Shown here: piece by piece, positions 33,728 through 41,238 of the stretch
How the letters are laid out: every line of letters begins with the position of its first letter
Numbering within the stretch: position 1 is the stretch's first letter
NCBI GenBank assembly: GCA_964628835.1
Contig: CAZVME010000022.1
Location: 1 to 47,053 of the forward strand
Reading direction: 5' to 3'
Origin: JAAGZL01 sp964628835
GTDB taxonomy: Bacteria > Pseudomonadota > Gammaproteobacteria > Chromatiales > Chromatiaceae
DNA: 47,053 bases
Notes under the pieces: model-generated
What the model was told of the DNA's origin: nothing
What the model saw: the letters and a program-made list of their open reading frames with translations, nothing else
Database searches by the model: none
Program-made: the position numbers and the translations under genes

Positions 33728-34600
33728 ATGAATCTGAAACAGTTTGTAATGACTCTGGTTGCCGCCAGCACACCCTTGGGGGTGAATGCGGCAGACCGTA
33801 CCCTGATCCAGAACAAGGGCTCAGATACCCTGGTAAACGTGGCCCAAGCCTGGGCGGAGAAGTACCGGGAAGTGGATGCAGGCGTGGCGATTGCCGTCTC
33901 TGGTGGTGGTTCCGGTACCGGTATAGCCGCCATGATCAACGGTACGGTGGATATCGCCAATGCCAGCCGCAAGATGAAGAAAAGAGAGGTCAATAGTGCC
34001 AAGAAGAAGGGTCAGAACCCCATGCAGCATGTGGCGGGGTATGACGCCCTGGCGGTATATGTCAACGCCGCAAACCCGGTCAAGTCATTCAGCTTTAATC
34101 AGTTAAAAGACATCTATATCCGCGATGGCAAAGCCACCAAGTGGTCCGATATCGGTCTCAAGGTGCCGGGCTGCGGCAGCGACAAGATTGTTGTGGTCAG
34201 TCGTCAGAATAACTCCGGCACCTACGTCTACTTCAAGAAGGCAGTTCTGGGCAAGCGGGGCAAGTTTCGTCAGGGCACTCTGGATATGCACGGCTCCAAG
34301 GATGTGGTGGATCTGGTGGAGAAGACCCCGTGTGCCATCGGCTATAGCGGTCTGGCCTATGCAACCGACCATGTGAAGATGGCCTGTATCGCCAAGGAGG
34401 ACGGTGGCGCTTGCATAAATCCAAGCGTCAAGACGGCAAGTGATCGCAGCTATCCTGTTGCCCGTCCCCTGTTCATGTACACCAATGGTGAGCCGCAGGG
34501 TGCAATCAAGAAGTATCTGGAGTGGATTCTAAGCGATGCTGGCCAGTGTATCTTGCTGGGCAAGGGTTATGCCCCGGTGCGTCAGGTAAGCTGTGATTGA
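33728..34600 (+). CDS. pstS: Phosphate-binding periplasmic protein PstS
   Basis: A 290-residue type II binding protein that captures phosphate for the Pst importer. After the signal peptide (MNLKQFVMTLVAASTPLGVNA) it shows NKGSDTLVNVAQAWAEKY, the phosphate-site loop SGGGSGTGIAAMINGTVDIA and NNSGTYVYFK, all typical of PstS. Several Cys (GCGSD, TPCAIG, ACIAKEDGGAC, GQCILL and the terminal SCD) suggest disulfides, unlike E. coli PstS. The frame is open from 33698, but the ATG at 33728 has an AGGA site and starts the signal peptide. It is first in the locus, behind a candidate Pho box, and is separated from phoU by a dispersed repeat. Confidence 0.9.
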   Translation: MNLKQFVMTLVAASTPLGVNAADRTLIQNKGSDTLVNVAQAWAEKYREVDAGVAIAVSGGGSGTGIAAMINGTVDIANASRKMKKREVNSAKKKGQNPMQHVAGYDALAVYVNAANPVKSFSFNQLKDIYIRDGKATKWSDIGLKVPGCGSDKIVVVSRQNNSGTYVYFKKAVLGKRGKFRQGTLDMHGSKDVVDLVEKTPCAIGYSGLAYATDHVKMACIAKEDGGACINPSVKTASDRSYPVARPLFMYTNGEPQGAIKKYLEWILSDAGQCILLGKGYAPVRQVSCD

Positions 34601-34625
34601 GGGTGCTGTCTGCGCACTATACTAA

Positions 34626-34781
34626 GGAAGCTCTGATTAAAGCCATCCATGGCTTTACCAGGGTACGGAAGTGGAAAATGCGATTTTTCACTTCTTTCAT
34701 TTTCAATGGCATATAGCCATAGAAAATGGCAGCGCATTCATGTGCTGCTGGAACCAACGAGGTATCAGGCAGGGCCTGATA
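34626..34781. repeat. Multi-hairpin dispersed repeat, copy B (near complete)
   Basis: The same series of hairpins as copy A: ATTAAAGCCAT/ATGGCTTTA, AGTGGAAAA-TGCGA-TTTTTCACT, CATTTTC-ATGGC with its complement, and GCAGCGCAT/ATGTGCTGC. The last position differs from copy A: TATCAGGC-AGG-GCCTGATA (34763-34781). The third hairpin is identical in its arms. It lies between pstS and phoU, where it could act as an RNA processing or attenuation element so that pstS is made in excess. Confidence 0.85.
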
Positions 34782-34815
34782 TATCTTTCCAATAGATAAC
34801 TTTGGTAACCGTGAT

Positions 34816-35889
34816 ATGTCTCTTCTAGAAGAACGTCTGTATCGTGATCAGAAGCAGATCCGCACTAAGGTGGTGGATCAGGCCCAGGCGGTGGAGGATG
34901 CGGTCAACAACGCCATCAGCTCCCTACAAACCGGTAACTGCGAGCTGGCCTACGCCACCATCCTGAAAGACTATCCGATCAATCGCACCATGCGTAAGAT
35001 TGATCGCATGTGTCACCGCTTTATTGCGGTACACCTGCCAAGCGGTGCCCATCTGCGACTTATCTCATCCATAATCCGCATCAATATAGAATTGGAGCGC
35101 ATGGGTGATTATGCAGTTACCATCGCTCGTGAAGGGATTCGCATCTCTTCCCCACCTAGTGGCGTCTTGGGGCGTGAGCTGGAGCGCATGACCGCCGAAA
35201 CCATGATGATGGTGCGGCAGTCATTTAAGGCATTTCATGAGCAGAATGTAGAGCTGGCGCGCAGCACCAAACATCTGTCGGACAATATTCAGTACAACCT
35301 GGATGCCGTCTATGCCCAGATAATGGACAACACTCAACTACAGGATGTGAAGGATGCCCTGGCCCTGTTTGTGGTATTTACCCAGCTTAAACGGGTGGTG
35401 GATCAGGCCAAGAATATTTGTGAGGACACGGTGTTTGCCGTTACTGGCGAGCAGAAAAAACCCAAGGTGTACAACGTCCTGTTTGTGGATGAGGAGAACA
35501 GCCTGTTGAGCCAGTTGGCTGAGGCTATTGCCCGCAATAATCACTCGGGTTGTGGTAACTTTTGTAGCGCCGGACGCACCCCATCCAGTGAGATAAACCC
35601 AACCCTGTTCGAGTTTCTTGGTGGACGGATCGGCGGAGTGGAAGGGGCGCGTCCTAAGGCCCTGAGTGAACTGTCCCCACCGGAGCTGGCAGACCAGCAT
35701 GTGATCGTTAGCCTGCAGGGTGATATCACATCCTACATCGATGATATCCCGTTTCACACCACGGCCCTGGAGTGGGATGTGGGCGAGGTATCGGGGTCTG
35801 TGGATGCCAAGGAGATTGAGGCCCTGTATCGCAGCCTGGCACTTCAGATTAAGGATCTGATGGAGCTGGTGTGTGGTGAAGAGGTCTAG
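34816..35889 (+). CDS. phoU: PhoU fused to a degenerate low-molecular-weight phosphatase/arsenate-reductase-like domain
   Basis: A 357-residue protein. Residues 1-215 are a PhoU domain with two helical bundles; RINIELERMGDYAVTIAREG is the metal-binding repeat signature, and the second repeat has VDQAKNICEDTVFA. PhoU relays Pst status to PhoR. The C-terminal part (about 218-345) matches the LMW phosphatase/ArsC fold: YNVLFVDEENSLLSQLAEAI, then FCSAGRTPSSEINPTLFEFL and RPKALSEL, then the WDV loop. The P-loop Cys and Arg (CxxNxCRS) are replaced by D225 and L231, so catalysis is unlikely. It may bind an anion or a partner. The gene sits before pstC. Confidence 0.83.
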   Translation: MSLLEERLYRDQKQIRTKVVDQAQAVEDAVNNAISSLQTGNCELAYATILKDYPINRTMRKIDRMCHRFIAVHLPSGAHLRLISSIIRINIELERMGDYAVTIAREGIRISSPPSGVLGRELERMTAETMMMVRQSFKAFHEQNVELARSTKHLSDNIQYNLDAVYAQIMDNTQLQDVKDALALFVVFTQLKRVVDQAKNICEDTVFAVTGEQKKPKVYNVLFVDEENSLLSQLAEAIARNNHSGCGNFCSAGRTPSSEINPTLFEFLGGRIGGVEGARPKALSELSPPELADQHVIVSLQGDITSYIDDIPFHTTALEWDVGEVSGSVDAKEIEALYRSLALQIKDLMELVCGEEV

Positions 35890-35893
35890 CTCC

Positions 35894-36820
35894 ATGTTGT
35901 CAGGAGCTGATAAAACGTCGGGTATGGATTTTGATCGACGCAATCTGGATTGGTACATCGACAGGCTGGTGCAGTTTTTGGTGTTTGTCAGTGGCATCTC
36001 CGCCATCATCTTCGTGATCGGTATCTTTCTCTTTATCACTATTGAGGGCGTGGGGTTTCTGTTTGAGGGGTTCTCCTTCAAGGAGTTCTTCCTGTCACCC
36101 TACTGGGAACCCAGTGATGAGGATGCCCCGGAGTTCGGCATCCTGGCGCTGATAGCAGGAACCGCCTCGGTGACCGGTCTGGCCATGCTGGTGGCCATCC
36201 CCTTCTCTCTGGGGGCAGCGATCTACGTGGGTGAATTTGCCACCGGCCGCACCCGTGAGTATCTGAAAATTCTGGTGGAGCTGTTGGCTGCTATCCCGTC
36301 GGTGGTGTGGGGTTTTATCGGGCTCTCTATTATGAACCCGCTGATCATTGAGCTGTTCGATGTGCCGGTGGGTTTGAATGTGCTTAATGCCGGTATCATC
36401 CTGGGCCTGATGGCGGCACCCATTATGACCTCCATTGCCGAAGATGCCCTCAAGGCCGTCCCCGACCGCTACCGGGAAGCGGCTGAGGCCCTGGGCGCCA
36501 CTCGCTGGCAGGTGATCTTCAAGACCGTCATCCCCGCTGCCAAGAACGGGCTGCTGGGCGCCGTGCTGCTGGGAGTGGGGCGCGGTTTTGGTGAGACCAT
36601 GGCGGTGCTGATGGCCACCGGGCACGCGGTGAATATTCCAGGAAGCGTGTTTGATTCGGTACGGGCGCTCACCGCCACCATTGCCGCTGAACTGGGCGAG
36701 ACCGCAGTTGGGTCGGAGCACTATCAGGCCCTGTTTACCATTGGGATATTCCTGTTCCTGATCACCTTTGTCATTAACCTCACCGCAGACCTGATCGTGC
36801 GCGGGATCAAGAGGCAGTAG
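35894..36820 (+). CDS. pstC: Phosphate ABC transporter permease PstC
   Basis: One of two inner-membrane permeases of the phosphate importer, 308 residues with about six membrane segments. Recognised parts are the N-terminal helix after FLVFVSGISAIIFVIG, the loop SPYWEPSDEDAPEFGILALIAGT and the permease EAA loop EAAEALGATRWQVIFKTVIPAA, which contacts the ATPases. FGETMAVLMATG is a PstC mark. The start is taken as ATG 35894, just after the phoU stop codon with AAGAGG nearby; ATG 35924 is possible. It is followed 6 bases later by pstA. Confidence 0.93.
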   Translation: MLSGADKTSGMDFDRRNLDWYIDRLVQFLVFVSGISAIIFVIGIFLFITIEGVGFLFEGFSFKEFFLSPYWEPSDEDAPEFGILALIAGTASVTGLAMLVAIPFSLGAAIYVGEFATGRTREYLKILVELLAAIPSVVWGFIGLSIMNPLIIELFDVPVGLNVLNAGIILGLMAAPIMTSIAEDALKAVPDRYREAAEALGATRWQVIFKTVIPAAKNGLLGAVLLGVGRGFGETMAVLMATGHAVNIPGSVFDSVRALTATIAAELGETAVGSEHYQALFTIGIFLFLITFVINLTADLIVRGIKRQ

Positions 36821-36826
36821 AGAAAA

Positions 36827-37696
36827 ATGTTTGCAGAATCCACGCTTAATGCAAAGAATAAAAAGGTACAGAGTCTGTTCCAGGCTCTGTTTATGTTGAT
36901 GACCATTCTGCTGGTAATCCCGGTGTTGGTGATCCTGGGTACTCTGGTCTACAAGGGTGGCGACATGATTACCCTGGAGTTTCTGTTCAGTGACCCGGTA
37001 AATGGTATGACGGCCGGTGGCATCTTTCCGGCGCTGGTGGGCACCGTGTGGCTGGTGGCCCTGGCCTTGTTGATTTCGGTGCCATTGGGAGTGGCCGCTG
37101 CCATCTATCTGAGTGAATACGCGGCCGACAACTGGTTTACCCGTATCATCAACCTGGCCATTATCAATCTGGCGGGGGTGCCGTCCATTGTGCATGCCAT
37201 GTTCGGGGTGGGGGCGTTTGTAATTTTCTTCGGGTTCGGCACCAGTATTCTGGCCGCCAGTCTGACCCTGGCCATCATGACCCTGCCGGTGGTGATTGTC
37301 TCCACCAGAGAGTCGTTGCAGGCGGTGCCCATGGCGTTTCGCGAGGCTTGTTGGAATATGGGTGCCACCCGCTGGCAGACCATCCGGCGTATTGTTCTGC
37401 CCAATGCAGTCAGCGGTATTCTCACCGGTGTCATCCTGGAGGTGTCTCGCACTACCGGTGAGACCGCCCCCATCATGTTTACCGGGGCGGCTTTTTTTCT
37501 GCCGTTTCTGCCGCAAAGCGTGTTTGACCAGACCATGGCCATGTCGTTGCACCTGTTTGTGGTCTCTACCCAGGTGCCGGGTGTGCCTGATGCACTGCCG
37601 TATGGTGTGGCCCTGGTGCTGATTGCCATGGTGCTGATCATGAATAGTGTATCCATTGCCTTTCGTATGTATCTGCGGGGTCAGAAGAAATGGTAA
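36827..37696 (+). CDS. pstA: Phosphate ABC transporter permease PstA
   Basis: The second membrane permease of the Pst importer, 289 residues with about six membrane segments. Family marks are AAIYLSEYAADNWFTRIIN, the LAGVPSIVHAMFGVGAFV helix, the EAA loop EACWNMGATRWQTIRRIVLP and TTGETAPIMFTGAAFFLPFL. The ATG at 36827 has GAGGCAGTAG before it. The stop overlaps the first pstB start by 7 bases. Confidence 0.93.
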   Translation: MFAESTLNAKNKKVQSLFQALFMLMTILLVIPVLVILGTLVYKGGDMITLEFLFSDPVNGMTAGGIFPALVGTVWLVALALLISVPLGVAAAIYLSEYAADNWFTRIINLAIINLAGVPSIVHAMFGVGAFVIFFGFGTSILAASLTLAIMTLPVVIVSTRESLQAVPMAFREACWNMGATRWQTIRRIVLPNAVSGILTGVILEVSRTTGETAPIMFTGAAFFLPFLPQSVFDQTMAMSLHLFVVSTQVPGVPDALPYGVALVLIAMVLIMNSVSIAFRMYLRGQKKW

Positions 37697-38499
37697 CAAC
37701 AGAAATCATGCCGGATTCCAGTCTAGAGGCAACCGACGAGGCAGGGGCCATCAAGCTAAGTGTGCGTGATCTGAGCATCAGCTATGACGGTGTGCCTGCA
37801 CTCAGCAGTGTCACCCTGGATGTCCGGGAGCATGAGATCTTCGGCGTCATTGGTCCGGCCAATGCCGGCAAGACCAGCTTCCTCAAGACCCTGAACCTGA
37901 TGGATAGCTTCAACAGCAGTATGCAGGTGCAGGGGGATATCCTGTTCAACGGGGTCAACATCCGGGATATCAGGAATGTTTATGGCCTGCGCAGCCGCAT
38001 CGGCGTGGTGTTTCCCTTGCCGGTGGGTCTGCCCCTTACTATCTATGAGAATGTGGCGCTGTCTCCACGTCTGCGTGGCATAAACAACAAGGCGGAGCTG
38101 GACATAATTGTGGAGCGCTGCCTGATGCGCGCCGCGCTCTGGGATGAGGTGAAGGATCGTCTGAACTCCTTGGGTAGCCTACTTTCTGGTGGCCAGCAGC
38201 AGCGCCTGACCATTGCCCGCGCCCTGTCTCAGGAGCCGGAGCTACTGATCCTGGATGAGTTCTCCATCGCCGTGGACCCGGTGACCACTATGCGCATCGA
38301 AGATGTACTCAAGGAACTGAAGTCGGAGATGACCATTATCCTGGTGACCAATCTGGTGCAGCAGGCGCGGCGTCTGGCGGATCGAACCGCGTTCTTCCTG
38401 GAGGGAGAGTGTGTGGAGGTAGGGGTGACCGAAGAGCTGTTCACCGGGGTGGTGCAGGACCAACGGACACGGGATTACGTAGAGGGCAAGTTTGGCTAG
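37690..38499 (+). CDS. pstB: PstB-type ATPase 1, lacking Q-loop Gln and H-loop His
   Basis: A 269-residue ATP-binding protein of the phosphate ABC family. Intact: A-loop Tyr, Walker A GPANAGKT (55-62), signature LSGGQ (165-169) and Walker B LLILDE (E190). Lost: the Q-loop Gln, where family MVFQ is VVFP (P109), and the H-loop His, where VTHN is VTNL (N221). The D-loop is also changed (SALD to IAVD). Such a subunit could offer its signature motif but would hydrolyse ATP poorly at its own site. It overlaps pstA and precedes a second PstB lacking exactly the motif that is intact here. Confidence 0.88.
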   Translation: MVTTEIMPDSSLEATDEAGAIKLSVRDLSISYDGVPALSSVTLDVREHEIFGVIGPANAGKTSFLKTLNLMDSFNSSMQVQGDILFNGVNIRDIRNVYGLRSRIGVVFPLPVGLPLTIYENVALSPRLRGINNKAELDIIVERCLMRAALWDEVKDRLNSLGSLLSGGQQQRLTIARALSQEPELLILDEFSIAVDPVTTMRIEDVLKELKSEMTIILVTNLVQQARRLADRTAFFLEGECVEVGVTEELFTGVVQDQRTRDYVEGKFG

Positions 38500-38537
38500 T
38501 CCCTCTTATACAGAATTCAGAGTAAGACAATATAGAT

Positions 38538-39338
38538 ATGACAGCTAGCACGAAAACCACAGATCAGGGCCAGACCAAATACGCCATCACCACCGAGAAG
38601 CTGAATCTCTGGTACGGCACCTTTCAGGCCATGTTCGATATAGATCTAAAGATTAAAAACGGCATTATAACCTCCATGATCGGGCCATCCGGTTGTGGTA
38701 AATCCACCTTCCTACGTAGTGTGAACCGCATCAACGAACGCCTGGGATATGTGCATATAGATGGCAGCATCAATGTGTTTGACCACAACATCTATGATCC
38801 GGCAGTGGAGTTGGTGCAGGTGCGCAAACAGATCGGCATGGTGTTCCAGCGCCCAAATCCGCTACCGGTATCCATCCGTGACAATGTCCTGTTTGGTCAT
38901 CGCCTGCACAACAGAGGCAATGCAGCCTCCAAGCGCAACCAGGATGAGATTGTAGAGGAGTCTCTGCGCCAGGTGCTGCTGTGGGATCAGGTAAGAGATA
39001 AGCTGGATCACAAGGCCACCGGGCTATCCCTGGAGGAGCAGCAGAAGTTGTGTATTGCGCGTCTGTTGCCGGTTAAGCCCAAGATTCTGTTGATGGATGA
39101 GCCCTGCTCGGCCCTGGACCCCAAGGGTACGGCTGCGGTGGAAGAGTTGATCTGGGAGCTGCGTGGCAAGTACACTATCCTGATCGTGACCCATAATATG
39201 GCGCAGGCGCGGCGCGCCAGTGATGAGTGCATATTTATGCTTATGGGCAAGGTGGTGGAACACGGTGCAACCGATGATCTTTTTGTCACCCCCAAGTGCA
39301 AGGAGACTGCGGATTATATCGAGGGAAGATATGGTTAA
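38538..39338 (+). CDS. pstB: PstB-type ATPase 2, lacking the LSGGQ signature
   Basis: A 266-residue ATP-binding protein, closer in sequence to standard PstB. Walker A GPSGCGKS (49-56), Q-loop MVFQRPNP (Q104), Walker B ILLMDEP (E188), D-loop SALD and H-loop VTHN (H219) are intact. The signature motif LSGGQ is replaced by LSLEE (163-167), which should not clamp ATP across the dimer. Paired with the upstream ATPase it would complete one full site. It starts 38 bases after ATPase 1. A weak terminator follows. Confidence 0.88.
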   Translation: MTASTKTTDQGQTKYAITTEKLNLWYGTFQAMFDIDLKIKNGIITSMIGPSGCGKSTFLRSVNRINERLGYVHIDGSINVFDHNIYDPAVELVQVRKQIGMVFQRPNPLPVSIRDNVLFGHRLHNRGNAASKRNQDEIVEESLRQVLLWDQVRDKLDHKATGLSLEEQQKLCIARLLPVKPKILLMDEPCSALDPKGTAAVEELIWELRGKYTILIVTHNMAQARRASDECIFMLMGKVVEHGATDDLFVTPKCKETADYIEGRYG

Positions 39339-39374
39339 GTTGCTGGATTTGGTCTGAATGTACAGCGATGGTGT

Positions 39375-39402
39375 GATCTTTAAATCAAGATCGGCTTGTT
39401 TT
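39375..39402 (+). terminator. Candidate terminator of the phosphate locus
   Basis: GATCTT (39375-39380) and AAGATC (39387-39392) form a 6-base stem, followed by GGC and the T-rich TTGTTTTT. The stem is AT-rich and short, so the call is tentative. Confidence 0.4.
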
Positions 39403-39417
39403 TAGGCAATGAAAACA

Positions 39418-39441
39418 CCCAGCCAGGTTTCCCTGGCTGGG
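39418..39441 (-). terminator. Rho-independent terminator for the cold-shock protein gene
   Basis: CCCAGCCAGG (39418-39427) and CCTGGCTGGG (39432-39441) form a perfect 10-base stem with loop TTTC. On the minus strand it is followed by a GTGTTTTC tail. It lies 25 bases after the cspA stop. Confidence 0.85.
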
Positions 39442-39465
39442 TTGTAAAGCAACCGGCAGTCAACC

Positions 39466-39675
39466 CTAGAGAGGGGTGACGTTTTCGGCCTGAGGGCCTT
39501 TCTGCCCGTCAACTTCAGTGAACTGGACCAGCTGTCCATCCTTCAATGTTCTGTGACCATCGCCAACTATGGAACGGAAATGAACGAATAGATCGGCTCC
39601 GCCCTCACGCTCGATAAACCCATATCCCTTTGCGTCATTAAACCACTTGACGGTGCCTGTTTGCTGTTCAGCCAT
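39466..39675 (-). CDS. Cold-shock family protein (CspA/CspE-like)
   Basis: A 69-residue single-stranded nucleic-acid binding protein of the OB-fold cold-shock family, acting as an RNA chaperone. Both RNA-binding motifs are clear: KGYGFIE (RNP1, about 16-22) and DLFVHFRSI (RNP2, about 29-37), after TGTVKWFNDA. AGAGGA lies upstream of the ATG at 39675. It is a single-gene unit ending in a strong terminator. Which csp paralogue it is cannot be told. Confidence 0.95.
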   Translation of the reverse strand: MAEQQTGTVKWFNDAKGYGFIEREGGADLFVHFRSIVGDGHRTLKDGQLVQFTEVDGQKGPQAENVTPL

Positions 39676-39996
39676 TTGTTAATCCTCTGATGTAACGAAA
39701 CTTTCTGTCATAGTTATTATGACTAACCCAAGTTGCTGTGTAACGTTGAAGAAACTACGCTTTATTTAAAGAGCAGGGGGAGAAAATTTCGCCGAAACTG
39801 CTTTTTCTTTGTAGATCGCGTAAACCATACTCAGCATGGCCCATTCTATCCTTATCTGAATAAAGGTCAACTTTTTGTTATTGTTGAAATATTGGCTCCT
39901 GAAGCGCCTGGATTGCTGCTTCTGCATGCATTTCAGAATCATTATGATGCACCAAATTACAGTCAATATAAATTGGTACTGAATTAGGGATTATCC
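39676..39996. other. AT-rich intergenic region between the cold-shock gene and the 2-phosphoglycerate-kinase-like gene
   Basis: About 321 bases, more AT-rich than the neighbours. On the minus side it holds the cold-shock gene's promoter and probably a long leader, as is common for csp genes. A plus-strand frame of 84 codons (39733-39987) has no recognisable product and a non-ATG start. Confidence 0.5.
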
Positions 39997-41181
39997 ATGG
40001 CAAAGACAATTGTAATAAATGAAGCCGGGGGGGATCAGATTCCTTTTTTCAGGGGTATCCTGGTGCAGTCGCTGGTGAAGACCGGGTTGGGCTACGAAGA
40101 TGCCTATGCCCTGGCCCTGGAGATGAGGGAACAACTCAGGGACCAAGAGCGGATCAGTAAACGCAAGCTGTTTATGCAGGTGGCTGAACTGCTGCAAAAC
40201 CGGCACGGTAAGGATGCGGCTACGGCATATCAGAATAAACCACAGCATGAATCAGACATTGTGGTGCACGCTCCACAGCGGGATGAACGCTTTTCTGTTG
40301 GAATACTCAGCCACTCCCTTGAGGCCTGCGCCATCCCCACCGAGGTGGCGCGCAAGGGCGCCATGGGGGTGTATGAGGCCTTGCAGCAGGAGGGCTACCG
40401 CGAGATTGACCATCGCGAGCTGCGTAAGATTATCTATGAGTGTCTGGAACAGCGTACAGGGAAGAAGGTCGCCAGCCGCTATCTCTCCTGGCGGCAGTTT
40501 GAAACTTCGGGCAAGACCTTGATCTTGCTGGTTGGAGGTGTTACCGGTTCTGGCAAAAGCACCCTGTCGGCAGAGTTGGCATATCGTCTGGATATTGCTG
40601 GAATGCAGTCCACCGATATGATGCGTGAGATTATACGTTCTTATTTGCCCAGCCAGGTGATCCCCACTCTGATGCACTCCAGTTTTGCCGCTTGGCGTGG
40701 GTTGCCGTTTCCACGCAAATTGGAGCGCAAGGAGGTGGACAGCCCGGTAATTACCGGCTTCCTTTCCCAGATTCATACCATGCAACCGGCGCTGGAGGCG
40801 GCCATATCCAGGGCCGTGCTGGAGAGTCAGCACCTGATCCTGGAAGGGGTGCACGTACTGCCCACCCACCTTGCCATGGAGGATGTGAGTGATGAGGTGG
40901 TGGTGATTCCCATGATGTTGGCAACCACCAACCGGGACAGTCTACGCAAAAGATTTAACAGCAGGGCGCGGGACAATGCGGAGAGAAGGGCGGATAAATA
41001 TCTAAATCATATGGATGATATCTGGGAGTTGCAGAGCTACCTGCTGAATGAAGCAGACCGGGCCGGGATTCCGATACTCGCCAACCAGACGGTGGAAGAG
41101 GCCGTCAGTGAGGCGTTGGGCATAATCAGTAAGACCATCGTAAAACTGTTCCCGTTAGAGAACGCAAAGCGGCAGTTATAG
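39997..41181 (+). CDS. 2-phosphoglycerate kinase-like protein with ATP-cone domains
   Basis: A 394-residue cytosolic kinase. Residues 1-155 hold two ATP-cone-like regulatory units: INEAGGDQIPFFRGILVQSL with the GLGYEDAY helix, and then ILSHSLEACAIPTEVARKGA. The C-terminal kinase domain has a P-loop GGVTGSGKST (about 179-188) and the STDMMREIIRSY and LILEGVHVLPT segments typical of 2-phosphoglycerate kinases. In methanogens such enzymes make 2,3-bisphosphoglycerate for cyclic bisphosphoglycerate; a bacterial role is not settled. The next gene encodes a phosphoglycerate-mutase-superfamily enzyme, 57 bases on. Confidence 0.85.
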   Translation: MAKTIVINEAGGDQIPFFRGILVQSLVKTGLGYEDAYALALEMREQLRDQERISKRKLFMQVAELLQNRHGKDAATAYQNKPQHESDIVVHAPQRDERFSVGILSHSLEACAIPTEVARKGAMGVYEALQQEGYREIDHRELRKIIYECLEQRTGKKVASRYLSWRQFETSGKTLILLVGGVTGSGKSTLSAELAYRLDIAGMQSTDMMREIIRSYLPSQVIPTLMHSSFAAWRGLPFPRKLERKEVDSPVITGFLSQIHTMQPALEAAISRAVLESQHLILEGVHVLPTHLAMEDVSDEVVVIPMMLATTNRDSLRKRFNSRARDNAERRADKYLNHMDDIWELQSYLLNEADRAGIPILANQTVEEAVSEALGIISKTIVKLFPLENAKRQL

Positions 41182-41238
41182 ATTTCTTATAATGATGAAC
41201 TCTTCTAATCGTGACTGGCACGCAAAAAGTAGGGGCAG

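Noticed and set aside
33399..33773. 124-codon minus-strand frame between the GGDEF-EAL gene and pstS
   Set aside because: No recognisable domain, no ribosome-binding site, and it runs through the pstS promoter region and start. It may be a decayed gene, but this cannot be supported.
36095..37699. 534-codon minus-strand frame antisense to pstC and pstA
   Set aside because: Its length comes from codon bias in two GC-rich membrane protein genes; the translation is His/Gln/Gly-rich without domain signals.
39733..39987. 84-codon plus-strand frame before the 2-phosphoglycerate-kinase-like gene
   Set aside because: Non-ATG start, no Shine-Dalgarno, AT-rich composition and no family match.
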